From contig NZ_JANKBZ010000008.1 in the NCBI RefSeq assembly GCF_024623785.1, positions 248,001 through 312,000 of the forward strand: a stretch of 64,000 nt of DNA, written 5' to 3'. Under the pieces are notes generated by a model. It did no database searches, was not told where the DNA came from, and was given only the letters and a program-made list of their open reading frames with translations. The position numbers and the translations under genes are program-made. The stretch's first letter is position 1, and each line of letters starts with the position of its first letter. This DNA is from Archangium lipolyticum (GTDB lineage: Bacteria; Myxococcota; Myxococcia; Myxococcales; Myxococcaceae). Positions 8,413 to 17,558 of this stretch are shown here, piece after piece.

Positions 8413-8616
8413 ATGACAGCACCAGACACTGAACCCAGAACAACAACGGAACAGGGCGGCGAACAGGCTCCCGAGGACACCCGCTCGGCCCAGCCGGACG
8501 CGGTTCCCGCGTCCCCTGGCGGAAAGGCCTCGACGGCGCCTGGCGAGGACATCCAGGTGTGCGCATCGGACACCATCGACGAAGGCGACGGAAACTACCT
8601 GGAGCCGCCAGACTGA
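8413..8616 (+). CDS. Small acidic hypothetical protein
   Basis: A possible 67-residue protein (MTAPDTEPRTTTEQGG...GDGNYLEPPD), rich in Thr, Pro, Glu and Asp, with one cysteine near the C-terminus (QVCASDTIDEG). A weak AAGGG lies about 9 bases before the ATG. It has no membrane or signal segment and looks intrinsically disordered. It lies between the divergent DUF2231 gene and the GH2 gene. The composition could suit a short secreted or modified peptide, but nothing proves that; an antisense open frame of similar length exists, so translation is uncertain. Confidence 0.4.
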   Translation: MTAPDTEPRTTTEQGGEQAPEDTRSAQPDAVPASPGGKASTAPGEDIQVCASDTIDEGDGNYLEPPD

Positions 8617-8820
8617 TGGGCGCGAGCGCTCCACGAGGTGAGCGTGCCGGTCCGCTCCGCGACCTGGCATGCAACGCGCGGTGAACACCCGGCGTCGCGC
8701 GGTGCCTACTCTTGGCGCATGGGTAGCCAGGACTCGACGCGTGCGGCAAGCACTTCCGCTGTACCGGGGGCCACTGTACCGGAGGCCACTCCCGCCCCCT
8801 CCGCATGGGCGGGAGCGGCA

Positions 8821-10677
8821 ATGGATGAAGCAACGCAGGTGCGTGGCTATCCACGCCCTCAACTGCGGCGTGCCGCCTGGTGCCCGCTCAATGGCTCCTG
8901 GGACTTCGCGCTCGACCCGCTCGGGCGCTGGTCGGTTCCAGCCGAGGTGGGCTGGAACGCTCGCATCCTCGTGCCCTTCGCTCCGGAGACGGAGAGCAGC
9001 GGCGTGGGGGATACCAGCTTCTACCGCGCGTGCTGGTACCGCCGCGCCTTCGAGCCTCCCCCGCTCGGGCCCCAGGAGCGGCTGGTGCTGCACTTCGGGG
9101 CGGTGGACCACGCGGCCACCGTCTGGGTCAACGGCTCGCGCTGCGCGTACCACGAGGGGGGCTACTCGCCCTTCAAGGTCGACATCACCGACCTGCTCCA
9201 CCGCGACGGCCCGCAGGAGATCGTCGTGCGCGCGGAGGACGATCCGGCCGACCTCGCCAAACCCCGGGGCAAGCAGGACTGGCAGCTCGAGCCCCACTCC
9301 ATCTGGTACCCACGCACCACCGGCATCTGGCAGACGGTGTGGCTCGAGCGGGTCCCCGTCACCCGCATCGAGGGCCTGCGGTGGACGCCCAACCTGGCGC
9401 GCTGGGAGCTGGGGCTCGAGGTGCACATCGAGGGGCTGCGCCCCGAGGGGCTGCGGCTGAACGTACAGCTGAGCGTGGGGGACACCCTGCTCGCCCGCGA
9501 CTCGTACACGGTGGTGCTGGGGGAGGTGTATCGCCGCATCGCGCTGTCCGACCCGGGCATCGACGACTTCCGCAACGAGCTGCTGTGGAGTCCCTCCTCG
9601 CCCACGCTCATCCAGGCCCGGCTGGAGCTGCGCGGCGCCGATGGCCAGTTGTTCGACGCGGTGGACAGCTACACGGCGCTGCGGGCCGTCTCGGTGCAGG
9701 GTGACCGCTTCGTGCTCAACGGGAGGCCCTACCCGCTGCGGCTGGTGCTCGACCAGGGCTACTGGGATGCCACCGGCATCACCGCGCCGGACGACGCGGC
9801 GCTCCGGCGCGACGTGGAGCTCGCCCGGGCCATGGGCTTCAACGGCGTGCGCAAGCACCAGAAGATCGAGGACCCGCGCTACCTCTACTGGGCGGACCGG
9901 CTGGGGCTCATCGTCTGGGAGGAGATGCCCAGCGCGTACCGCTTCACCCGCCAGTCCGTCGAGCGGCTCACCCGCGAGTGGCTCGAGGTGCTCGCGCGCG
10001 ACTACAGCCACCCGTGCATCGTGGCGTGGGTGCCGCTCAACGAGTCCTGGGGCGTACCCAACCTGCCCGACAACGTCGCCGAGCGGCACTACGTGCAGGC
10101 GCTCTTCCACCTCACCCGCACGATCGACCCGATACGCCCCGTCATCGGCAACGACGGTTGGGAGAGCGTGGCCACCGACATCATCGGCATCCACGACTAC
10201 GACGCCGACCCCGCGAAGATCGCCCAGCGCTATCGCTCGCACGAGGTGCGCCCGCACCTGTTCCAGCGCGAGCGTCCCGGCGGACGGGTGATCGTCCTCG
10301 ACGGCCACCCGCATATCGATCATCCCATCGTCCTCTCCGAGTTCGGCGGCATCTCGATGGCGCGTGGCGACCAGCGGGAGTGGGGCTACTCCCAGTGCAA
10401 GAATCCGGAGGAGCTGGCACACCGCTACACCGCGCTGCTCGAGGTGGTGCGCTCACTCGAGCTGTTCGCGGGCTTCTGTTACACGCAGTTCGCCGACACG
10501 TACCAGGAGGCGAACGGGCTGCTCTACTCGGACCGCACGCCCAAGTTCCCCCTGGAGCAGATAGCGAAGGCCACACGCGGCCCGCGATTCTTCAGCGACA
10601 TTCCCATGCCCCCCGCCCCTTCCGGGCGGCCCCGCCCCACCACCGAGACAGGCGAGCCCGAGCCCGCGGGGGCCTGA
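8821..10677 (+). CDS. Glycoside hydrolase family 2 enzyme (beta-galactosidase/glucuronidase type)
   Basis: A 618-residue GH2 enzyme from the ATG at 8821, preceded by GGGAGCGG; upstream in-frame starts at 8719 and 8638 would add a low-complexity Ala/Ser/Pro leader. Domains in order are a jelly-roll sugar-binding domain (about 10-165, WCPLNGSWDFALDP and DTSFYRACWYRRAF), an Ig-like domain, and a TIM barrel from about 290. Catalytic glutamates are E408 in PLNESWG (acid/base) and E507 in VLSEFGG (nucleophile). There is no signal peptide, so it is probably cytoplasmic. galK starts 18 bp downstream, which favours a galactoside as substrate, but GH2 members also cleave glucuronides and mannosides and the residues seen do not decide. 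Confidence 0.9.
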   Translation: MDEATQVRGYPRPQLRRAAWCPLNGSWDFALDPLGRWSVPAEVGWNARILVPFAPETESSGVGDTSFYRACWYRRAFEPPPLGPQERLVLHFGAVDHAATVWVNGSRCAYHEGGYSPFKVDITDLLHRDGPQEIVVRAEDDPADLAKPRGKQDWQLEPHSIWYPRTTGIWQTVWLERVPVTRIEGLRWTPNLARWELGLEVHIEGLRPEGLRLNVQLSVGDTLLARDSYTVVLGEVYRRIALSDPGIDDFRNELLWSPSSPTLIQARLELRGADGQLFDAVDSYTALRAVSVQGDRFVLNGRPYPLRLVLDQGYWDATGITAPDDAALRRDVELARAMGFNGVRKHQKIEDPRYLYWADRLGLIVWEEMPSAYRFTRQSVERLTREWLEVLARDYSHPCIVAWVPLNESWGVPNLPDNVAERHYVQALFHLTRTIDPIRPVIGNDGWESVATDIIGIHDYDADPAKIAQRYRSHEVRPHLFQRERPGGRVIVLDGHPHIDHPIVLSEFGGISMARGDQREWGYSQCKNPEELAHRYTALLEVVRSLELFAGFCYTQFADTYQEANGLLYSDRTPKFPLEQIAKATRGPRFFSDIPMPPAPSGRPRPTTETGEPEPAGA

Positions 10678-10695
10678 GCCACGAGAGGAACGGCG

Positions 10696-11826
<1,131 letters not shown>

Positions 11827-11943
11827 TCGCCCCCCCTGAGCAGGCGACGGAGCGAGCCTCCTTTGTACCCCAGGTCAGTAGGAGTGACTGGGATGGGTGA
11901 CCACCCTCCTCACGTACCCAAGGGCGTGTACGGAGGAGGGCGG

Positions 11944-13137
11944 ATGACGATGCAGTCGAGCCACAATGTGATGGAAACCGGCCAGCAGCCGGATCTGGTG
12001 TGCCTCTCGCACTTGCGCTGGAACTTCGTCTTCCAGCGCCCCCAGCACCTGCTCAGCCGCTTCGCGCGGGAGCGCCGGGTGTTCTTCTTCGAGGAGCCCA
12101 TCTACGACCGGAAGCAGCCGCGGCTCCAGGTCACCCGCTCTCTCGAGGGTGTCTGGGTGGCGGTGCCACACCTGCCCGAGGGGCTCGACGAACAGCGGGT
12201 GGTGGCCATGCAGCGGGCGATGCTCGACGAGCTCCTCGCCCGGCATGCCGTGCACCGGTACGTGAGCTGGTACTACACGCCGATGGCGCTGCCCTTCACG
12301 CGGCACCTCGAGCCCCGGGCGGTGGCCTACGACTGCATGGACGAGCTGTCCGCGTTCCGGGGCGCGCCTCCCGCGCTGCTGCGCCACGAGGTGGAGTTGC
12401 TCGAGCGCGCGGACCTGGTCTTCACCGGTGGCCAGAGCCTCTACGAGGCCAAGCGGGACCGGCACCCCTGCGTGCATGCCTTCCCCAGCAGCGTGGACGT
12501 GGCACACTTCGCCACCGCGCGCCGCCCCCTGAAGGATCCGGAGGATCAGGCGTCCATCCCCCATCCACGGCTCGGCTTCTTCGGCGTGGTGGACGAGCGG
12601 ATGGATGTCGCGCTGCTCGAGGCGGTGGCCGACGCGCGCCCGGACTGGCAGCTCGTCATCATCGGCCCGGTGGTGAAGATCGACCCGGCGACCCTGCCAC
12701 GCCGGCCCAACCTCCACTTCCTGGGCGGCAAGCTCTACACCGAGCTTCCTGCGTACCTGGCGAACTGGGACGTGGCGCTGATGCCGTTCGCGCGCAACGA
12801 ATCCACGCGCTTCATCTCGCCCACCAAGACGCCCGAGTACCTCGCGGCCGGCAAGCCCGTGGTGTCCACGTCCATCCGTGACGTGGTGCGCCCCTATGGC
12901 GAGCAGGGCCTGGTGCGCATCGCGGACACGCCGGAGGACTTCGTGCGCGCCTGCGAGGCGGCCCTGGCCGAGGACCGCGCCACCTGGCTCCCCCGGGTGG
13001 ACGCCCACCTGGCGACGATGTCCTGGGACACCACCTGGTCCCAGATGAAGGCCCTGCTCGACGCCGCCTCGGGACGGCGCGAGGAGGCGGCGAAACCCAG
13101 GAGCGCGGCGGCAGCCGAGGACCTGGCCACCATTTGA
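11944..13137 (+). CDS. GT-B-fold glycosyltransferase
   Basis: A 397-residue protein from the ATG at 11944, set by a strong GGAGGAGGGCGG ribosome site; the open frame to 11863 lacks one. It has the UDP-sugar-dependent GT-B architecture: an N-terminal half with LSHLRWNFVFQRPQHLLSRF and YDCMDELSAFRG, and a C-terminal half with RLGFFGVVDERMD, IIGPVVKIDP, LPRRPNLHFLGG and the donor-site segment SPTKTPEYLAAGKPVVST. The C-terminal 20 residues are Ala/Arg-rich. It is followed 41 bp later by UDP-galactopyranose mutase; that neighbour makes a galactofuranose or galactose donor plausible, but the acceptor (polysaccharide or lipid) is unknown. Confidence 0.85.
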   Translation: MTMQSSHNVMETGQQPDLVCLSHLRWNFVFQRPQHLLSRFARERRVFFFEEPIYDRKQPRLQVTRSLEGVWVAVPHLPEGLDEQRVVAMQRAMLDELLARHAVHRYVSWYYTPMALPFTRHLEPRAVAYDCMDELSAFRGAPPALLRHEVELLERADLVFTGGQSLYEAKRDRHPCVHAFPSSVDVAHFATARRPLKDPEDQASIPHPRLGFFGVVDERMDVALLEAVADARPDWQLVIIGPVVKIDPATLPRRPNLHFLGGKLYTELPAYLANWDVALMPFARNESTRFISPTKTPEYLAAGKPVVSTSIRDVVRPYGEQGLVRIADTPEDFVRACEAALAEDRATWLPRVDAHLATMSWDTTWSQMKALLDAASGRREEAAKPRSAAAAEDLATI

Positions 13138-13178
13138 GACCACCGGCGCGAGCGTGCGCCCCGACAAGGAAGACGACG

Positions 13179-14312
13179 ATGTTCGACTACATGGTGGTGG
13201 GAGCGGGATTCGCGGGCAGCGTGATGGCCGAGCGGCTCGCCAGCGTCCACGGCAAGAAGGTCCTCGTGGTGGAGAAGCGGCCCCACATCGGCGGCAACGC
13301 CTATGACCACTACAACGATGACGGGCTGCTCGTGCACAAGTACGGGCCGCACATCTTCCACACCAACTCCCAGGACGTCTTCGACTACCTCAGCCGCTTC
13401 ACCGAGTGGCGGCCCTACATGCACCGGGTGCTGGCGAGCGTGGACGGGCAGTTGATGCCCATCCCCATCAACCTCACCACGCTCAACCAGTACTTCGGCC
13501 TCAACCTCACCTCCTTCGAGGTGGAGGCCTTCCTGCAGAAGCTGGCCGAGAAGCGCGAGGCCATCCGCACCTCCGAGGACGTCGTCCTCAGCAAGGTGGG
13601 GCGTGAGCTGTACGAGAAGTTCTTCCGCAACTACACGCGCAAGCAGTGGGGCCTGGATCCGAGCGAGCTGGACTCCACCGTCATCGCCCGCATCCCGGTG
13701 CGCACCAACCGGGATGACCGCTACTTCAGCGACAAGTACCAGGTGATGCCGCTGCATGGGTACACCCGGATGTTCGAGCGGATGCTCGCGCACCCCAACA
13801 TCAAGGTGCTGCTGAACACCGACTACCACGAGGTCAAGGACATCATCCCGTACCGGGAGATGATCTTCACCGGCCCGGTGGACGAGTACTTCGACTACTG
13901 CTTCGGCAAGCTGCCCTACCGCTCCCTGAAGTTCCGCCACGAGACGCACAGCCAGGAGCGCTTCCAGCAGGCGCCGGTGGTGAACTTCCCCAACGAGTAC
14001 CCGTACACGCGCTGCACCGAGTTCAAGTACCTCACCGGGCAGGAGCACCCGAAGACGAGCGTCGTCTACGAGTACCCCACGGCCGAGGGAGACCCATACT
14101 ACCCGGTGCCCCGCCCGGAGAACGCCGAGCTGTACCGCAAGTACGAGCAGCTCGCGAAGGACACCCCGGGCGTGCACTTCGTGGGACGGCTGGCCACGTA
14201 CAAGTACTACAACATGGACCAGGTGGTGGCGCAGGCCCTCACCCTGTGCACGAAGATCATCGGCGTGCGCCGCAGGGATCTGCTCGAGATGCAGGTGGAG
14301 GGGCACGCGTGA
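13179..14312 (+). CDS. glf: UDP-galactopyranose mutase
   Basis: A 377-residue flavoenzyme that interconverts UDP-galactopyranose and UDP-galactofuranose. The FAD-binding start MVVGAGFAGSVMAERLA, GGNAYDHYND, KYGPHIFHTN, FRNYTRKQWG, FTGPVDEYFD, the TRCTEFKYLTGQ segment and the C-terminal FVGRLATYKYYNMDQVV are textbook for bacterial Glf. The ATG follows AAGGAAG at the usual distance. Its TGA overlaps the GTG of the next gene in GTGA. UDP-Galf is used only for glycoconjugates, so this gene assigns the whole cluster to surface polysaccharide or glycolipid building. Length is standard for the family. Confidence 0.96.
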   Translation: MFDYMVVGAGFAGSVMAERLASVHGKKVLVVEKRPHIGGNAYDHYNDDGLLVHKYGPHIFHTNSQDVFDYLSRFTEWRPYMHRVLASVDGQLMPIPINLTTLNQYFGLNLTSFEVEAFLQKLAEKREAIRTSEDVVLSKVGRELYEKFFRNYTRKQWGLDPSELDSTVIARIPVRTNRDDRYFSDKYQVMPLHGYTRMFERMLAHPNIKVLLNTDYHEVKDIIPYREMIFTGPVDEYFDYCFGKLPYRSLKFRHETHSQERFQQAPVVNFPNEYPYTRCTEFKYLTGQEHPKTSVVYEYPTAEGDPYYPVPRPENAELYRKYEQLAKDTPGVHFVGRLATYKYYNMDQVVAQALTLCTKIIGVRRRDLLEMQVEGHA

Positions 14313-16660
14313 GCCCTACCTCCGGAGGACCTCGGGGACTCCCCGAGCTGTGGGGCGGCATCGAAGGCACGGTCAACCGCGTGGGCGACCGGTACTTCGA
14401 CCAGATGCGGCGCAGTGGCCACTGGGAGCGCATCGAGGATCTGGATCTCATCGCCGCGCTCGGTATCAAGGCCCTGCGCTACCCGGTGCTCTGGGAGCAG
14501 CTCGCACCGCTCGGCCCCTCGCGGGCGGACTGGACGTGGCCGGACGCGCGGCTGGCACGGCTGCGGCAGTTGGGGGTGCGGCCCATCGTCGGACTCGTGC
14601 ACCACGGCAGCGGGCCGCGGCACACCAGCCTGGTGGACCCGGCCTTCCCCTTCGAGCTGGCGCAGTACGCGCGGGCCGTGGCCGAGCGCTACCCGTGGGT
14701 GGAGGACTACACCCCCGTCAACGAGCCACTGACCACCGGGCGCTTCAGCGGGCTGTACGGCCACTGGTACCCGCACGGCAAGGACTACACCACGTTCGCG
14801 CGGACGATGGTGGTGCAGTGCCGCGCCATCGTGGAGGCCATGCGCGCCATCCGCGAGGTGACACCCGGGGCCCGCCTGATCCAGACAGAGGACATGGGGC
14901 GCACCTACAGCACCCCGCACCTCGTCTACCAGGCGGAGTTCGAGAACCACCGGCGCTGGCTGAGCCTGGACCTGCTCTGCGGGCGCATCGACCGCCACCA
15001 CCCGCTGTGGCCCCACCTGCTGAGCTGGGGCGTCTCCGAGAAGGAGCTCGGGTGGTTCCTCGACAACCCCATGCCCCCGGACGTGGTGGGGCTCAACTAC
15101 TACATCACCAGCGACCGGCTGCTCGACGAGCGGATGGAGCACTACCCGGCCTGGTCCCACGGCGGCAACGGACGCGATGCCTACGCGGACGTGCACGTGG
15201 CCGGGGTGTGGAAGGACGCCATCTCCGGCCATCGGGACGTGCTCTCGTGGGCGTGGGAGCGCTACCGGCTGCCGGTGGCCTTCACCGAGGTGCACCTGGG
15301 CTGCACACGGGAGGACCAGCTCCGCTGGCTGGGCGAGGCATGGGACGCGGCCTGCTCGCTGCGCCAGGAGGGCGTCGACGTGCGCGCCCTCACCGTGTGG
15401 AGCCTGCTGGGGGCCTACGACTGGAACACGCTGGTGACGGCCGAGCGCGGCTTCTACGAGCCGGGCGTCTTCGACATACGCTCGCCGCGCCCGCGCCCCA
15501 CCGCGCTGGCCCACATGACACACGCGCTGGCCACTCGTGGGGACTTCGAGCACCCGGTGCTCGCCTCGCCGGGCTGGTGGCGGCGTGACGACAGGCCGGA
15601 GCCGAACTTCGCCGCGAGCCTCCACGGTGACAGCCCGGTGCCCTACGTGACGTACGTGCCCCCCCGGCGCCCGGGCTCCGAGGCACCCCGTCCCCTGCTC
15701 ATCACTGGAGCAACCGGGACGCTGGGACGCGCCTTCGCCCGGCTGTGCACGAACCGGGGTATCGCCTTCAAGCTCCTGTCACGTCAGGAGCTGGACATCG
15801 CCTCACCGAAATCGGTGGAGAGGGCACTCGAGCGACACCAGCCCTGGGCCGTCATCAACGCCGCGGGCTACGTGCGCGTGGATGACGCCGAGCTGGATGC
15901 CGAGCGGTGCTTCCGGGAGAACACCGTCGGTCCGGAGGTGCTCGCCACCCTCTGCGGCACGAATGGCGTGCGGCTGGTCACCTTCTCCTCGGATCTCGTC
16001 TTCGGTGGCTCGCGCAGCTCGGCCTATCTGGAGAGCAGCCGGGTCCAACCGCTCAACCAATACGGCCGGAGCAAGGTGGAAGCCGAGCGCCGGGTCCTGG
16101 GGCGGATGCCCGAGGCACTGGTGATCCGCACGGGTGCCTTCTTCGGCCCATGGGATCGCCACAACTTCGTCACCCTCGCGCTCGGAGCGCTCGCGAGCGG
16201 GAAGCGCTTCGCGGCGGTGAACGACGTGATCGTCTCCCCCACGTACGTGCCGGATCTCGTGCACACCTGCCTGGATCTGCTCCTCGACGAGGCGAGCGGC
16301 GTCTGGCACCTCACCAACGAGGGAGAGGTGACGTGGGCGGAGCTGGCCACCCAGGCCGCCCGTCTGGCCGGGTTGGATCCGCGGCGGGTGGTGGCCAGGC
16401 CCCTGATCTCTTTCGGGTGGGCAGCGGCGCGACCTCGCTATAGCGTCCTGGGGAGCGAGCGCGCACAGTTGATGCCCCCGCTCGCCAAGGCCCTCGAGCG
16501 TTACCTCGAGGAGGATGAGCACAAGCCCGCGCGAAAGGCGGCCGGCGGTGGCCGGGTGGCCTGCGTGGAGTGTGGAGGGAATGCCGATGAAAGTCATGGT
16601 GACGGGCGGTGCGGGCTACATCGGGAGCGTGGTGACGGAGGAGTTGCTGCGGGGGGGTGA
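14309..16660 (+). CDS. Fusion of GH1-like glycosidase domain and RmlD-type sugar-nucleotide reductase
   Basis: A 783-residue two-domain protein. Residues about 10-440 form a family-1 glycosidase-like TIM barrel with both expected glutamates: E139 in YTPVNEPLTT and E327 in PVAFTEVHLG. Residues about 460-735 form an SDR domain of the dTDP-4-dehydrorhamnose reductase type, with LLITGATGTLGRAFA, INAAGYVRVDDAE, the YGRSK catalytic pair and FSSDLVFGG. The GTG start overlaps the glf stop by 4 bp. The last 45 residues (Gly/Arg-rich) have no family counterpart and run 74 bp into galE, so the 3' end may have been extended by loss of an earlier stop. Such fusions exist in other bacteria; the combined reaction is unknown. 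Confidence 0.85.
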   Translation: MSPTSGGPRGLPELWGGIEGTVNRVGDRYFDQMRRSGHWERIEDLDLIAALGIKALRYPVLWEQLAPLGPSRADWTWPDARLARLRQLGVRPIVGLVHHGSGPRHTSLVDPAFPFELAQYARAVAERYPWVEDYTPVNEPLTTGRFSGLYGHWYPHGKDYTTFARTMVVQCRAIVEAMRAIREVTPGARLIQTEDMGRTYSTPHLVYQAEFENHRRWLSLDLLCGRIDRHHPLWPHLLSWGVSEKELGWFLDNPMPPDVVGLNYYITSDRLLDERMEHYPAWSHGGNGRDAYADVHVAGVWKDAISGHRDVLSWAWERYRLPVAFTEVHLGCTREDQLRWLGEAWDAACSLRQEGVDVRALTVWSLLGAYDWNTLVTAERGFYEPGVFDIRSPRPRPTALAHMTHALATRGDFEHPVLASPGWWRRDDRPEPNFAASLHGDSPVPYVTYVPPRRPGSEAPRPLLITGATGTLGRAFARLCTNRGIAFKLLSRQELDIASPKSVERALERHQPWAVINAAGYVRVDDAELDAERCFRENTVGPEVLATLCGTNGVRLVTFSSDLVFGGSRSSAYLESSRVQPLNQYGRSKVEAERRVLGRMPEALVIRTGAFFGPWDRHNFVTLALGALASGKRFAAVNDVIVSPTYVPDLVHTCLDLLLDEASGVWHLTNEGEVTWAELATQAARLAGLDPRRVVARPLISFGWAAARPRYSVLGSERAQLMPPLAKALERYLEEDEHKPARKAAGGGRVACVECGGNADESHGDGRCGLHRERGDGGVAAGG

Positions 16661-17558
16661 CGAGGTCGTCGTCTACGACAGCCTCTACAAGGGCCACCGG
16701 GAGGCGGTGGTGGAGGGCGCCACCTTCGTGAAGGGCGATCTGCTCGACACGGCGCTGCTGCGCGAGACGCTCGCCCACCACAAGGTCGAGGCGGTGGTGC
16801 ACATGGCGGCCGACTCGCTGGTGGGCGAGTCGGTGAAGGTGCCGGCGAAGTACTACCGCAACAACGTCCTCGGGGGGCTCAGCCTGCTGGATGCCATGCT
16901 CGGGGCGGAGGTGAAGTACCTCGTCTTCTCCTCCACCGCCGCCGTCTACGGTGAGCCGGCGAAGCAGCCCATCGAGGAGACCGACCCCACCCAGCCCACC
17001 AACCCTTATGGCGAGACGAAGCTCGCCTTCGAGCGGGCCCTGCGCTGGTACGACGGGGCGCACGGGCTGAAGTACGTGAGCCTGCGCTACTTCAACGCCG
17101 CGGGCGCCACCGAGCGCAGCGGCGAGCGGCACAATCCCGAGACGCACCTCATCCCGCTGGTGCTCCAGGCGGCGACGGGCCAGCTGCCCGAGGTCACCGT
17201 CTTCGGCGATGACTACCCCACCCCGGATGGCACCTGCGTGCGCGACTACATCCACGTGGTGGACCTGGCGCAGGCGCACATCCTCGCCCTGCACGCGCTG
17301 GCCAAGGGGCACCCGAGCTCCATCTACAACCTGGGCTGCGGTGGAGAGGGCTACAGCGTGAAGCAGGTCATCGACTGCGCCCGCCGCGTCACGGGACGGG
17401 ACATTCCCGTGCGCAAGGGAGCGAGGCGGGCGGGAGATCCCGCGGTGCTCATCGCCAGCTCCGCGCGCATCGTCCGGGAGCTGGGCTGGCGTCCCACGCA
17501 ACAGAAGCTGGACGCCATCGTCGAGTCCGCCTGGCGCTGGATGCAGCGCAACCGCTAG
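16587..17558 (+). CDS. galE: UDP-glucose 4-epimerase
   Basis: A 323-residue extended SDR enzyme interconverting UDP-glucose and UDP-galactose. VTGGAGYIGS is the NAD-binding loop, FSSTAAVYGEP and NPYGETKLAFE supply the Ser/Tyr/Lys triad, and RYFNAAGAT, VRDYIHVVDLAQAH and NLGCGGEGYSV are GalE hallmarks. The ATG at 16587 is preferred because GGAGGGA lies 8 bases upstream; ATG 16581 is too close. The gene begins inside the tail of the GH1-RmlD gene. It supplies UDP-galactose to the mutase encoded two genes upstream. Its stop codon overlaps that of the convergent M24 gene in a shared CTAG. Confidence 0.95.
   Translation: MKVMVTGGAGYIGSVVTEELLRGGDEVVVYDSLYKGHREAVVEGATFVKGDLLDTALLRETLAHHKVEAVVHMAADSLVGESVKVPAKYYRNNVLGGLSLLDAMLGAEVKYLVFSSTAAVYGEPAKQPIEETDPTQPTNPYGETKLAFERALRWYDGAHGLKYVSLRYFNAAGATERSGERHNPETHLIPLVLQAATGQLPEVTVFGDDYPTPDGTCVRDYIHVVDLAQAHILALHALAKGHPSSIYNLGCGGEGYSVKQVIDCARRVTGRDIPVRKGARRAGDPAVLIASSARIVRELGWRPTQQKLDAIVESAWRWMQRNR

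Noticed and set aside
8665-8679. TGGCAT-N5-GCGC, a possible sigma-54 promoter before the GH2 gene
   Set aside because: GG-N10-GC spacing is right, but the -12 element has only GC and the sixth base differs; no activator gene or repeats nearby. Likely chance at this GC content.
8204-8854. Long N-terminal extension of the DUF2231 protein
   Set aside because: No signal or family similarity, low-complexity Arg/Pro/Ser content, and overlap with the small plus-strand gene and GH2 leader; family proteins start near MKMLLHELHPSVVH.
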